A stretch of 64,000 bases of DNA from an uncultured Flavobacteriales bacterium (GCA_937973555.1 CALJKL010000063.1:47878-111877); one strand, 5' to 3'; shown: positions 44,023-54,205, numbered from the stretch's first letter. Notes: a model not told the origin generated them from the sequence alone. Numbers and translations: made by a program.

Positions 44023-45067
44023 ATAACTTATATCTTATTAGTAAATCAATATAATAACTATAAGTAATAGTGCCTTCTTGTTGGTTTGATTTTAGAAACC
44101 AATCGTTCATGTAATAAAAAATATTTTTTAAGGCGCCTTCATGTTTTTCTGCAAATTTTCTGTCATTTTCTAAATCCCTTTTTACTTCATCAGTAAACAA
44201 AGAATATGCTTTATTGATGAATTTAGGATTATAAGAGGATAAATATCTCAATAAACTTTTACAAGTATACAGATAAGCACTATACCGTAATTCGGGATTT
44301 TGTGAATTTTCACATATTAGATAGCCAATGAAATTGGCCTCCTGTTCTCTGGAATATCCTAATTGATGTGCCCTTTCATGCGCAAGCGTAAAAGGGATAT
44401 AGGTAGGCGGCATTTTTGCATCATATTGCGCTTCAGAAGAAAATGGATTATAGTAACCCAATATTCCCGTGTAATTCATTACAGTGCTAAATACACTTGG
44501 TTTAAAATTGTTTACAGAGTATATTTCGTTTGGAAAATATCTTTTTGGAATACCTTTTTCGGCTTGTAAAATTTCAATTTTTAATGCATCCAAATTCTTA
44601 ATTTTGAAAATGCCTTTTTTGTCTTCCAATACTAATTTCCTCGTTTTATTGGTAAGATTAATATATTGAAGAGAAAGTTTTTTTATCTCTTCAATGGTTA
44701 TTTTTTGGGGGGGCAATTTTTCAGATATTGGTTTTTCAAAATAGAGCATTCCCCAAAATAACTGGTAAATAAAATAGAAGATATTTAATATGATTAATAT
44801 GTGAAGGATGTATTTTGATCTGCTTTTTTTATTAAAAATCTTAAAAAAAGCAAATAGTAGATATATGATTAAGAGGAGATAAAAAACATCGCCAACAGAA
44901 AAAGTGATTTTTGAAAATAATCTTTGATGTATCTGTTGTTTTAATTGAAAGAATTTTTCAAAAAAAGAAATAATATATGGAGTTCTGGAGAATAAATAAA
45001 ATAAAAGAAATTGGGCAAACAATAAGCCTGCCCAAAATTTTATCTTGTATTTTGTCTTTTTTACCAT
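44021..45067 (-). CDS. DUF3810 membrane metalloprotease-like protein
   Basis: The protein has 348 residues. About three membrane segments lie in the first 125 residues. The rest carries a zinc-protease signature FTLAHERAHQLGYSREQEANFIGYL, in which HERAH is the HExxH motif and the following E-A-N-F provides the likely third ligand. This matches the DUF3810 family. Substrate and role are unknown. It overlaps the ROK kinase end by seven bases and is the last gene of transporter-kinase-DUF3810. Confidence 0.88.
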   Translation of the reverse strand: MVKKTKYKIKFWAGLLFAQFLLFYLFSRTPYIISFFEKFFQLKQQIHQRLFSKITFSVGDVFYLLLIIYLLFAFFKIFNKKSRSKYILHILIILNIFYFIYQLFWGMLYFEKPISEKLPPQKITIEEIKKLSLQYINLTNKTRKLVLEDKKGIFKIKNLDALKIEILQAEKGIPKRYFPNEIYSVNNFKPSVFSTVMNYTGILGYYNPFSSEAQYDAKMPPTYIPFTLAHERAHQLGYSREQEANFIGYLICENSQNPELRYSAYLYTCKSLLRYLSSYNPKFINKAYSLFTDEVKRDLENDRKFAEKHEGALKNIFYYMNDWFLKSNQQEGTITYSYYIDLLIRYKL

Positions 45068-46014
45068 ACTAAGGCACTTGCACCTAAAATAGCTGCATCT
45101 GCTTCTTTTAAATCACTATATAGAATTTTCACCTGGTTTTTGAACACCTGTAATAAATTATCTTCCATTGCTTGGCGTGTTGGTTTCATGATTAAGTCAC
45201 CTGCTTTGGTAAGTCCACCAAATAATACGATAGCTTCTGGAGCAGAAAATTGTACAAAAGTTGCTAATGATTCCCCTAATATTTTTCCAGTGAATTCGAA
45301 AATTTCATTGGCTAAAGCATCACCTTGTTCAGCGCATTTGAAAACTGTTTCACTGGTAAGTTCGTCTATTGGATAGTTCCTTAATAAACTTGGTGTATCA
45401 GGGTTTTGCAATAACAATTCTATAGCGGTATCTCTTACCCCTGTTGCTGATGCATATGCCTCTAGAGAGCCTTTAAGACCAGTGCCTTTATGTTCTCTTC
45501 CGCCAGGTCTTACAATGATATGGCCCAATTCTCCGGCAAAGCCATTGTGACCAAGAACTATTTTACCATCAATGATAATGCCTGCTCCAACGCCAGTTCC
45601 TAAAGTAATAGTAATAAAGTTTTTCATTCCTTTAGCTGCACCATATATCATTTCACCAACTGCTGCGGCATTTGCATCATTGGTAAGTTTTGTAGGAATA
45701 TTGAACCTTTTTTCCAATAATTCAGCCATAGGAATAATCCCCTTCCATTTCAGGTTGGCAGCATATTCTATAGTACCGTGATAATAGTTGCCGTTTGGAG
45801 CGCCCATACCTATTCCTACAAAGGCTTCCGGGCCACCATGATTTTCGATCATAGGAATCAGCTTTTCTGCTAAATCTTCTATGAACTCTTCTACATTATC
45901 ATGTTCATTTGTTTTAATTCTGTCCTGAACAAGAATTTCACCTTTCTTATTTACGATGCCGAATTTAGTATTGGTACCACCTACATCTATACCAATTGCA
46001 TATTTTTCTTTCAT
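45061..46014 (-). CDS. ROK-family glucokinase
   Basis: The protein has 317 residues. The phosphate-binding motif GIDVGGTNTKFGIV opens it, then GAPNGNYYHG, LTNDANAAAVGEMIYG with the catalytic Asp, LGTGVGAGIIIDG, and the ROK signature around GHNGFAGELGHIIVRPGG. The usual zinc cysteines of the CxCGxxGC motif are absent; the sequence there reads REHKGTGLKGSLE. It probably phosphorylates glucose or a related sugar brought in by the adjacent MFS transporter. It starts eight bases after that gene's stop. Confidence 0.9.
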   Translation of the reverse strand: MKEKYAIGIDVGGTNTKFGIVNKKGEILVQDRIKTNEHDNVEEFIEDLAEKLIPMIENHGGPEAFVGIGMGAPNGNYYHGTIEYAANLKWKGIIPMAELLEKRFNIPTKLTNDANAAAVGEMIYGAAKGMKNFITITLGTGVGAGIIIDGKIVLGHNGFAGELGHIIVRPGGREHKGTGLKGSLEAYASATGVRDTAIELLLQNPDTPSLLRNYPIDELTSETVFKCAEQGDALANEIFEFTGKILGESLATFVQFSAPEAIVLFGGLTKAGDLIMKPTRQAMEDNLLQVFKNQVKILYSDLKEADAAILGASALVW

Positions 46015-46022
46015 AATTTTAC

Positions 46023-47468
46023 TTAATGTCCTCCACCTGAAATTTTTGCATTCAGATCAATTCCTTGAGATTTTAGAATTTTTGTCACTTTAATAGCGTA
46101 AAAAGCTAAATAAGAAAAACAAAATACCCCTACAATATAACTGAAATGTATATTTATTTTATCTGCAATAAAGCCTTGTAGCAAGCTAACAAAGCCACCT
46201 CCCATAATCATCATAATCAATGAGCTACTTCCTTGGTTGGTATGTTTTCCTAATCCATTAATGGCTAAAGAAAAAATACAAGGCCAAAGTGTACTGCAGA
46301 ATAATCCTACACTAGTGAAAGCATATACAGAAACCATCCCTGTTGTAGCCATCCCTGTTAATAAGGCTAATATCCCCATTAAAGAGAAAATCAATAACAT
46401 TCTGGCAGGATTTCCTTTACTGGCAATGTCTGCTGCAATCATTACCAAAATAATTAATGAGTAAACATAAAAATGAGACAAATCATGTTGAGCAATGGCA
46501 TTTACCAGTAAGAAAACGCTGAATGCCAAATAAGGGGCTAAAAATCTTAATATCTTTTTGAAACCTGCACTTAAATCAAATGCTTCTACAGCACCTGTCC
46601 ATCTTCCTATCATTAAAGACGCCCAATATAATGAAACATATGGGGCAATGTCTTTAGTTAAAAATCCTAAAGATTTTTCCATATAAGCAGGAAGGTTACT
46701 TGCGGTAGAAACTTCTACTCCTACATATACAAAGATGGCAATCATCCCCAATGCTAGTTGAGGGAATTGGAATGCGGAAGTTTTATGGGTACCTGCCACG
46801 GCATCATCAGTATTTTCTTTAATGGTAGGCGTTACTTGCGGAAGTGATGAAAATTTCAATAAAACTGCCACTGCAATAAAAGCTGCACCTAAAACCAAAT
46901 ATGGAATTTTTACTGATTCTATACTTGCTTCCGTATTAGAAGCAACAGCAGAACCAAATATTGCAAAAGAAACGATAAGAGGGCCAATAGTGGTTCCTAG
47001 GTTGTTAATTCCTCCTGCCATAGTTAATCTTTGTGAACCTGTTTCGGATGGTCCTACTTCAATAGCTAAAGGATTGGCTACGATCTGCTGAAGAGAAAAT
47101 CCTAATCCTACAATAAATAAACCTGATATCATTAAAGCAAAAGATCCGGTATTTGCAGCCGGATAAAATAATAATGTTCCGGCAGCGGAAATCAATAAAC
47201 CTACAATCAAGCCGTTTTTGTAGCCTATTTTATTGATTAAATCTTCTTTTAAAGATTTAGACACAAACATATAAATTAAAGAACCTACGGTATAAGCCAC
47301 ATAAAAGGCAAAGGATACCATTTGGCTTTGTGTCTGTGAAAGATTAAAAGCTTTTTTGAACACCGGGATTAGAATGTCATTACTAGCAGCGACAAAACCC
47401 CAAAAGAAAAAAACGGTAACTAATGGAATGAATTGTCCCCAATTAGTAGATTGATTGTTTTTTGACAT
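46023..47468 (-). CDS. Sugar MFS transporter (FHS/GluP type)
   Basis: The protein has 481 residues and about 12 membrane helices. FFFWGFVAASNDILIPVFKKAFNLSQTQSQMV is the start typical of fucose-galactose-glucose:H+ symporters, and GLGFSLQQIVANPLAIEVGP is the family's fifth-helix signature. It imports hexoses with protons. It is the first gene of the set with the ROK kinase and DUF3810, which together suggest uptake and phosphorylation of a hexose. Confidence 0.92.
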   Translation of the reverse strand: MSKNNQSTNWGQFIPLVTVFFFWGFVAASNDILIPVFKKAFNLSQTQSQMVSFAFYVAYTVGSLIYMFVSKSLKEDLINKIGYKNGLIVGLLISAAGTLLFYPAANTGSFALMISGLFIVGLGFSLQQIVANPLAIEVGPSETGSQRLTMAGGINNLGTTIGPLIVSFAIFGSAVASNTEASIESVKIPYLVLGAAFIAVAVLLKFSSLPQVTPTIKENTDDAVAGTHKTSAFQFPQLALGMIAIFVYVGVEVSTASNLPAYMEKSLGFLTKDIAPYVSLYWASLMIGRWTGAVEAFDLSAGFKKILRFLAPYLAFSVFLLVNAIAQHDLSHFYVYSLIILVMIAADIASKGNPARMLLIFSLMGILALLTGMATTGMVSVYAFTSVGLFCSTLWPCIFSLAINGLGKHTNQGSSSLIMMIMGGGFVSLLQGFIADKINIHFSYIVGVFCFSYLAFYAIKVTKILKSQGIDLNAKISGGGH

Positions 47469-47529
47469 ATTATTATTTATTTTTTTAACAAATATATTAT
47501 TATTTTCTCAAAATGATACAATAGAATTG

Positions 47530-48252
47530 TTAGTTATTTTCGAGTGTAAATTTAATAAGATTATGTGAATATGATTTTATTTCTTCTATGTTTTTTGAAG
47601 GTTCTAAAATATCATTCAAAATTATTTTTATTTTTCCGGGATATCCTTTTCTATTATCAAATGGAAACATTTCTTTGAGACCAATAAAGGTAAAGACAGC
47701 CATTGGAGACAAGTGGTCTTTAGAAAGAATAAATGCACCATCTTTAAATTGGTCTAAAACTACATTGCTATCATCCGGAACCCCACCTTCAGGGAAAATT
47801 ACAATGCTGTCTCCTTCTTCCATTCTTTCTGCACATCTTCGGTACACATCGGCTCTACTTTTTATAGAATTTCTGTCTACCATTACGCAGATTCTTTTAT
47901 AAATGGTGCCAAAAATCGGAATTTTCACCAGTTCCTTTTTTCCTACAAAACAAATAGGATGATCAGGAAACAATATTACCGGAATGAAAATATCAATAAT
48001 AGAAGTATGGTTGGCAATAATTACATATTGTTTCTTTCTGTCAAATTTTTTATCCGTTTGCTTAATCATTTCATACCTGAATCCCATTCCATAAAACATT
48101 CCGAAGCACCATATCCTTACAAATTTGTAGGCATATTTATAATCTTCTTTTCTGAATGAAAGCATATAAACAGGAACGAAAAAAATAAGCGTAAGAACGA
48201 TTCCTAGAAGAATCATCCAGCCACGCCACATATAATTAAGAACTGTTTTCAT
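47530..48252 (-). CDS. plsC: 1-acyl-sn-glycerol-3-phosphate acyltransferase
   Basis: The protein has 240 residues. An N-terminal membrane helix is followed by the PlsC motifs: NHTSIIDIF (the NHx4D acyltransferase box), VMVDRNSIKSR and VIFPEGGVPDD. It adds the second fatty acid in phospholipid synthesis at the inner membrane. Its start lies four bases after the stop of the GtrA gene. Confidence 0.92.
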   Translation of the reverse strand: MKTVLNYMWRGWMILLGIVLTLIFFVPVYMLSFRKEDYKYAYKFVRIWCFGMFYGMGFRYEMIKQTDKKFDRKKQYVIIANHTSIIDIFIPVILFPDHPICFVGKKELVKIPIFGTIYKRICVMVDRNSIKSRADVYRRCAERMEEGDSIVIFPEGGVPDDSNVVLDQFKDGAFILSKDHLSPMAVFTFIGLKEMFPFDNRKGYPGKIKIILNDILEPSKNIEEIKSYSHNLIKFTLENN

Positions 48253-48256
48253 CCGT

Positions 48257-48715
48257 TTAACCGTTAAAAATAATATTTTTTTTCACGGAATAATTGAGAA
48301 TTGAAACCAAAATAATAGCAGCAATTTTACTTATAATTTCAGGACTTAGTGTGTAAATCAATAAGTCTAAATTACTCATAAAAACATAACTGAAAAATAT
48401 CTGGAAAAAAAACAAACTCACCATAGTAGAAAAAAAAGAAACAATTATAAAATAAGTAAATTCTCTTTTTTTAGAATGTTTGCCTCTTTCAAAAACAAAC
48501 CAAATGCTAAGGAAATAATTGAAAATAATTCCACATGTAGTAGAAAATATATTACTGAATGGAAAGTGAATTCCCTTCAAATTGGTTTCTTGAGGATAAA
48601 ATTTGGGAATATTTATACTGAATAGTTTGAAGCTGCCAATTTCTACAATAGCACTCAAACCACCTGCAATAATAAAAAACAATACCTGTTTTTGCTTTAG
48701 CAAAAGTTTTTTCAT
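48257..48715 (-). CDS. GtrA-family membrane protein
   Basis: The protein has 152 residues with four membrane helices. FIIAGGLSAIVEIGSFKLF at the start and IFNYFLSIWFVFERG in the middle fit the GtrA family. Members are thought to move lipid-linked sugars or to help surface-polysaccharide glycosylation. It precedes plsC on the same strand. Confidence 0.88.
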   Translation of the reverse strand: MKKLLLKQKQVLFFIIAGGLSAIVEIGSFKLFSINIPKFYPQETNLKGIHFPFSNIFSTTCGIIFNYFLSIWFVFERGKHSKKREFTYFIIVSFFSTMVSLFFFQIFFSYVFMSNLDLLIYTLSPEIISKIAAIILVSILNYSVKKNIIFNG

Positions 48716-48913
48716 AACAATTAATAACCAGCAAATTTAAGGTTAAATGTTAAAGTTTGATAAAAAGTCTAAAAAAAAATATTTTATCAAAAAAAACTCT
48801 AATTTAGTGTAGTGGTTAGATGAGAACTTTATAAAAATGAGCAGGTGTTTTATTCTTAAATGAATTGGGTTTAGTTATTTTTTTTTATGTGAAATACCAA
48901 AACAAATTGTAAA

Positions 48914-49165
48914 ATGAAAGCCTCGATACCTTATAGTAAGTTTCAAAAGATGACGAATGAGATAAAAGATTTGGAGAAGACCAATCCTCGTTTTAAAAGG
49001 GTTTTTTCTGAATTTGAAGAAATTGTATATGAAATTTGGGAAATAGAAACAGGAAATAGGGCTGCCGTTCCGGATGATTTTATTTTTGCCTTAAAACTTC
49101 AAAAAAAATGTCTTGAAGAAGAAATAGATGAATGGTTGGGCATAAAACATGAGGAAGACACCTAA
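48914..49165 (+). CDS. Small charged protein of unknown function
   Basis: The protein has 83 residues, is strongly charged and probably all helical, with KFQKMTNEIKDLEKTNPRFKRVFSEFEEI and a conserved-looking end KLQKKCLEEEIDEWLG. No signal or membrane segment is seen. I do not recognise a family. It lies 42 bases before the N-acetylglucosamine-type kinase gene and may be co-transcribed with it. Confidence 0.7.
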   Translation: MKASIPYSKFQKMTNEIKDLEKTNPRFKRVFSEFEEIVYEIWEIETGNRAAVPDDFIFALKLQKKCLEEEIDEWLGIKHEEDT

Positions 49166-49207
49166 TAAAAAAGAAATTCCTATTTTAGCGGTCTAAACTT
49201 TTAGCAC

Positions 49208-50065
49208 ATGATTGCAATTGTTGATGGCGGCTCTACGAAATGTGACTGGGTAGTCCTTGAAAATTCAGGAAAAATCTCTCAAAAAACCGAAACTGTTGGT
49301 TTTAATCCGAATATTATCAATGCAGATTTTATTCCTCAGGAAATAGAAAAAAATCAGCATTTGCATTTTCTCAAAAATCATTTAGAACAATTATTTTTTT
49401 ATGGTTCAGGCTGCGGCTCTCCTGAGAATGCTGCTTTGGTAGAAGCACAATTGCAAAAGGTGTTTCCCTCTACCAAAATTACGGTGAAAGAAGACATGAC
49501 GGCGGCGGCATATGCAGCGTATAATGGCAAGCCTGCTATTGTATGTATTTTGGGAACCGGTTCCAATTCTTGTTATTTTGATGGTGAAAGGGTAAGAAGA
49601 GATTTGCCCTCGCTGGGATTTCTTATTGGCGATGAAGGAAGTGGCTCAGCCTTGGGAAAACAAGTTCTAAGAAGGTTTTTTATGAAGAAACTGCCCAAAG
49701 ACTTGCATCAGGATTTTATAGAAACCTATCATCTTACCATAGAAGATGCCATCAAAAACATGTATCATAATCCAAGGGCCAATGCTTATTTGGCAGAATT
49801 CAATAAATTTGTGGTGCAAAGAAAAAGCCATCCGTATTTTCAGAATATGGTTTTTGACGAAATGAAAAACTTCTTCGAATATCAAGTACTTCCTTATGAT
49901 GAAGCAAGAGAAGCCGAGATTAATTTCATTGGCTCCATCGCCTTTGTATATGAAGATATTCTTCGTTCTGCGGCAGCAGAATTAAACCTTAATGTGGGAA
50001 AAATTGTTCAAAGACCTATTGAAAGTTTAGTGGAATATCATAAAAAATATATCTTAAATCTATAA
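49208..50065 (+). CDS. BadF/BcrA-type N-acetylglucosamine kinase-like ATPase
   Basis: The protein has 285 residues of the ASKHA fold. IAIVDGGSTKCDWVVLE is the phosphate-1 loop, KEDMTAAAYAAYNG the catalytic segment, CILGTGSNSCYFDG phosphate-2, and GFLIGDEGSGSALGKQVL the signature of eukaryotic-type GlcNAc kinases and their bacterial relatives. It probably phosphorylates amino sugars recovered from cell-wall turnover. The malic enzyme gene follows 48 bases downstream. Confidence 0.9.
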   Translation: MIAIVDGGSTKCDWVVLENSGKISQKTETVGFNPNIINADFIPQEIEKNQHLHFLKNHLEQLFFYGSGCGSPENAALVEAQLQKVFPSTKITVKEDMTAAAYAAYNGKPAIVCILGTGSNSCYFDGERVRRDLPSLGFLIGDEGSGSALGKQVLRRFFMKKLPKDLHQDFIETYHLTIEDAIKNMYHNPRANAYLAEFNKFVVQRKSHPYFQNMVFDEMKNFFEYQVLPYDEAREAEINFIGSIAFVYEDILRSAAAELNLNVGKIVQRPIESLVEYHKKYILNL

Positions 50066-50113
50066 TCAGAAATGTTTTCTGATTTATATAAAATTAAAAT
50101 TAAACAATAATCT

Positions 50114-52396
50114 ATGTCGAACAAAACAAACAGAGATCAGGCACAATTTAGGCAGGCAGCACTGGATTATCACAAAAACGAACCCAAAGGAAAAATAGAA
50201 GTTATACCTTCCAAACCCCATTCATCACAGAGAGATTTGTCTTTGGCATACTCTCCTGGCGTGGCAGAACCTTGTTTGGAAATCGAAAAAAATCCTTCTA
50301 CCGTTTATGATTATACTTCCAAAGGAAATTTGGTAGCGGTAATTTCTAACGGAACAGCCGTTTTGGGATTGGGCGATATTGGTGCAGAAGCGTCTAAGCC
50401 TGTAATGGAAGGGAAAGGATTGCTGTTCAAAATTTTTGCAGACATCAATGTTTTCGATATTGAAATCAACGAAAAAGATCCGGATAAATTTATTGACATC
50501 GTAAAAGGAATTGCACCAACTTTTGGAGGAATAAACCTGGAAGACATCAAAGCGCCGGAAGCATTCTATATAGAACAAAGGTTGAAGGAAGAACTCAATA
50601 TTCCTTTGATGCACGACGATCAGCATGGTACGGCTATTATTTCTGCAGCAGCATTAATCAATGCTCTGGAATTGGCAGACAAAAAAATAGAAGATGTAAA
50701 AATGGTGGTAAACGGTGCTGGAGCGGCAGCTATTGCCTGTACCAAACTGTATATCGCTTTGGGACTGAAGAAAGAAAACGTACTGATGTGCGATTCCAAA
50801 GGTGTTATCAATCACAAAAGAGAAGGCCTTACGCCGGAAAAATTAGATTTTATTGCCCATACAGATATTGAAACGTTGGAAGATGCCGTGAAAGGTGCAG
50901 ATGTTTTTGTAGGACTTTCTAAAGGTGATGTAATGTCTGCCGATATGCTGAAATCAATGGCAGAAAATCCTGTTGTTTTTGCATTGGCAAACCCTACTCC
51001 GGAAATTGATTATAATTTGGCAGTTTCTGTAAGGCCAGATGTATTGATGGCTACCGGAAGAAGTGATTTCCCGAATCAGGTAAACAATGTTTTAGGTTTC
51101 CCATATATTTTTAGAGGGGCATTAGACGTACAGGCTACCGGAATTAATGAGGCCATGAAGTTGGCGGCTGTAAAAGCCATCGCAGATTTGGCCAAAGAGC
51201 AAGTACCGGAAATGGTGAAATTGGCTTACAATGTTCAGAATTTAACTTTCGGAAGAGAATATTTTATCCCAAAACCTTTTGACAGCAGATTGTTGACAAG
51301 GGTTTCCATTGCGGTGGCAAAAGCGGCCATGGAAAGCGGTATTGCCAATAAGCCAATTGCTGATTTTGAGGAATACGAAAACCGCTTGCTTGATAGAATG
51401 GGACGAGATGAAAAACTCATCCGTATGATGCAAAGCAGAGCGCGTTCTAATCCTAAACGTGTAGCTTTAGGAAATGCAGAAGAATACAATGTGCTGAAGG
51501 CTGCTCAAATTTTGTACGAAGAAGGCATTGCACACCCTATTTTGATTGGTGAAAAAAAATACATCAAAGAACAGATGGAGAAATTCGGCATTCATCTGGA
51601 TGTACCTATTGTAGACCCGGGAGACGAAGATCAGGAAGGCAACCGCAGAAAATACAGAGATACCCTTTGGAAACTTAGAAACAGAAAAGGCGTTAATGAA
51701 TATATTGCCAAAAGATTGGTAAGACAGCGGGATTATTTTGCTCCGCTGATGCTGAAACATGGCGATACCGACGCACTTGTAGTAGGATATTCTAAAAACT
51801 ACAGAACCGTATTAAGACCTGTTTTCGAGGTGATTGGAAAAGGAAAGGGAGTAGATAAAGTGGCTTCTATGATGATGATTTTGTCTGACAAGAAACCATA
51901 CTTTTTTGCAGATACGTCTATCAACCCAAATCCAACCGCGGAAGAATTGGCTAAAATTGCAAAAATGGCTGAAACATTGGTGAAAACCTTTACCATAGAG
52001 CCAAGAATTGCCATGCTTTCTTATGAAAATTTCTCTTCTAATTCTGAAACTTCTAAGAAAATGGCACAGGCGGTGAAGATTCTTCACGAAAAATATCCTG
52101 AAATGATAGTAGACGGAGAAATACAACCAGATTTTGCTATGAAAGGCAATCATTTGAACGATTATCCTTTCTCAAAATTGGGCAAAACGCCTGCCAATAC
52201 GTTCATCTTTCCGAATTTGGAAAGCGCCAATCTTTCTTATAAAATTATCAGAGGAATGGGAGTAGCCCAAGTGGTGGGGCCTATCTTAATGGGATTGGCA
52301 CAACCGGTGCATGTACTGCAGATGGGTGCCAGTGTAGACGAAATCGTGAATCTGGCTACCATAGCCGTTCTGGATGCGCAAATGCGCGAGAAATAA
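50114..52396 (+). CDS. maeB: NADP-dependent malic enzyme (two-domain, MaeB-type)
   Basis: The protein has 760 residues. The N-terminal malic enzyme part (about 1-430) shows SLAYSPGVAEPCLEI, GTAVLGLGDIGAEASKPVMEGK, MHDDQHGTAIIS and VVNGAGAAAIAC, which binds NADP. The C-terminal part (about 440-755) resembles phosphate acetyltransferase and probably acts in regulation. It decarboxylates malate to pyruvate, making NADPH. It is followed by a bidirectional terminator. Confidence 0.95.
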   Translation: MSNKTNRDQAQFRQAALDYHKNEPKGKIEVIPSKPHSSQRDLSLAYSPGVAEPCLEIEKNPSTVYDYTSKGNLVAVISNGTAVLGLGDIGAEASKPVMEGKGLLFKIFADINVFDIEINEKDPDKFIDIVKGIAPTFGGINLEDIKAPEAFYIEQRLKEELNIPLMHDDQHGTAIISAAALINALELADKKIEDVKMVVNGAGAAAIACTKLYIALGLKKENVLMCDSKGVINHKREGLTPEKLDFIAHTDIETLEDAVKGADVFVGLSKGDVMSADMLKSMAENPVVFALANPTPEIDYNLAVSVRPDVLMATGRSDFPNQVNNVLGFPYIFRGALDVQATGINEAMKLAAVKAIADLAKEQVPEMVKLAYNVQNLTFGREYFIPKPFDSRLLTRVSIAVAKAAMESGIANKPIADFEEYENRLLDRMGRDEKLIRMMQSRARSNPKRVALGNAEEYNVLKAAQILYEEGIAHPILIGEKKYIKEQMEKFGIHLDVPIVDPGDEDQEGNRRKYRDTLWKLRNRKGVNEYIAKRLVRQRDYFAPLMLKHGDTDALVVGYSKNYRTVLRPVFEVIGKGKGVDKVASMMMILSDKKPYFFADTSINPNPTAEELAKIAKMAETLVKTFTIEPRIAMLSYENFSSNSETSKKMAQAVKILHEKYPEMIVDGEIQPDFAMKGNHLNDYPFSKLGKTPANTFIFPNLESANLSYKIIRGMGVAQVVGPILMGLAQPVHVLQMGASVDEIVNLATIAVLDAQMREK

Positions 52397-52405
52397 AATT
52401 AAAAT

Positions 52406-52437
52406 AAAAATCCGAGAGTTTACTCTCGGATTTTTTT
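52406..52437. terminator. Bidirectional terminator between maeB and the acyl-CoA synthetase gene
   Basis: AAAAATCCGAGAG and CTCTCGGATTTTT form a perfect 13-bp stem with a TTTA loop between convergent genes. Confidence 0.9.
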
Positions 52438-54205
52438 ATGCATACATCTTCTCAATCAAATCCTTCAGTTTTTCCATGACCACTTTCCTTTTAATTTTAA
52501 GGGTAGGGGTAATTTCTCCGCTTTCTATGGTAAATTCTTCCGGCAAAAGGCTGAATTTTTTAATCTTTTCAAAAGAAGCAAACTCTTTTTGAATATCGTT
52601 CACTAATTTATCATATGTTTCTTGGATGAAAGGCAATTCCAGTAATTTTCTTTTTTCTTCCAGCGTAAGAGAAAGATAATTTTTAAATTCTTGAAATTTT
52701 TCTATCAGCGTTTCAAAATTAGGTACTATCACCGCTGAAACGTAGGGTCTTCCTTCTGCAATCACCATTGCTTGTGAAATGTAAGGATTGCTCTGCATAG
52801 GAATCTCAATGCTTTGCGGGGCAATATATTTTCCGTTAGAGGTCTTCATCAGGTCTTTGATGCGGTCTGTAATATAAAGATTTCCATCTACATCCAGCCT
52901 TCCTGCATCTCCCGTTCTGAAATAGCCATCTTCGGTAAAGACTTTTGCTGTTTCTTCAGGGTTTTTGTAATAGCCTTTCATCACGCCGCCATATTTCACC
53001 AGGATTTCATCATCGGCACCTATTTTAATGTCAACGCCAGGAAGTGGAATGCCCACACTACCATATACATAATTTTTAGTGGGCAATGCGGTAACGGTAG
53101 CAGTGGTTTCGGTAAGTCCGTAACCAACAATAACGGGAATGCCGATGGCAGCAAAGAATTCAGAAATTTCTTTCTTCAGCATGGCTCCACCACATGGTAA
53201 AAATTCTAATTTGCCACCCAATTCTTTTTTAATTTTACTAAAAATCAGTTTGTCAAAAAACGCATATTTTATTTTTAACCCTAAAGGAATACTCTTTTCT
53301 TTGCAGTTTAAATCCGCCACTTGGGTTCCCACTTTCAATGCTTTTTGGAAGAGTTTCTGTTTTGTAGTTGATGAAGATTCTATTTTTTTTATCAATACTT
53401 GGTAAACCTTTTCATAAAATCTTGGCACCGCACACATGGCCGTTGGGTGAACGTGTTTTAGGGTATTTAGGATGTTTTTAGGATCTTCCAAAATGGCCAC
53501 TTCACCGCCTTGCGACAATACGAAAAGAGACCAAGCTCTCTCGAAAATATGGCTCAATGGCAAGAAGGCCAATGACTTCATGTTATGAAGATGCTCGAAG
53601 TTGAAAAACCTTTTGTGTGCTTCTACTACATCAGCAAAATTGCCGTGAGAAAGCATCACGCCTTTCGGAACCCCAGTGGTACCGGAGGTGTATAAAATAG
53701 TAGCTAGGTCTTCATTATAAAACTCTGCAATAGCCCTTTCTTTGGAAAAATATTTGACGAAATCCGGAAAATACGTAATATTTTCGGCTTCATCTTTTAT
53801 CACATGTGATGTGAAAATATGCAATTTCTTTCCGAGTCGTTGCTCTACATTTTTCAGAATTTCCAGTTGAGGTGTATCGCCTACCAAAATGTGGTTCATC
53901 TCGGTCTGTTGAATGATGAACTCTGTCTGTGCATAATTGTTGGTAGCATAAATAGGGATGGTAATGGCGCCCATCATCTGAACGGCAACATCAAAAATAA
54001 GCCAGTCTTTAGAATTCTGAGAAAAAATCCCTACACAATCTCCTTTTTTAACATCTAATGTATGGAGTCCATTGGCGGTTTGGCAAACGGTTTCCCAGAA
54101 ATTTTTCCAAGAAAGGGTTTCTAATTGTTCACCATTTCTGAAACTCAAAGCTGTTTTATTGGGTAATTGTTGAGCGTTTTTTTCCAGAAGTTGTATTACA
54201 TTCAT
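52436..54205 (-). CDS. Long-chain fatty acid-CoA ligase (AMP-dependent synthetase)
   Basis: The protein has 589 residues. The AMP-binding P-loop reads LYTSGTTGVPKGVMLSH, the adenine motif GYGLTETTATV, and the hinge/AMP motif YFRTGDAGRLD with DRIKDLMKTSNGKYIAPQ. These mark long-chain acyl-CoA synthetases of the FadD15 type. It activates fatty acids with ATP and CoA for lipid use. The start ATG at 54205 gives the usual MNVIQLLEKNA opening. Confidence 0.94.
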   Translation of the reverse strand: MNVIQLLEKNAQQLPNKTALSFRNGEQLETLSWKNFWETVCQTANGLHTLDVKKGDCVGIFSQNSKDWLIFDVAVQMMGAITIPIYATNNYAQTEFIIQQTEMNHILVGDTPQLEILKNVEQRLGKKLHIFTSHVIKDEAENITYFPDFVKYFSKERAIAEFYNEDLATILYTSGTTGVPKGVMLSHGNFADVVEAHKRFFNFEHLHNMKSLAFLPLSHIFERAWSLFVLSQGGEVAILEDPKNILNTLKHVHPTAMCAVPRFYEKVYQVLIKKIESSSTTKQKLFQKALKVGTQVADLNCKEKSIPLGLKIKYAFFDKLIFSKIKKELGGKLEFLPCGGAMLKKEISEFFAAIGIPVIVGYGLTETTATVTALPTKNYVYGSVGIPLPGVDIKIGADDEILVKYGGVMKGYYKNPEETAKVFTEDGYFRTGDAGRLDVDGNLYITDRIKDLMKTSNGKYIAPQSIEIPMQSNPYISQAMVIAEGRPYVSAVIVPNFETLIEKFQEFKNYLSLTLEEKRKLLELPFIQETYDKLVNDIQKEFASFEKIKKFSLLPEEFTIESGEITPTLKIKRKVVMEKLKDLIEKMYA

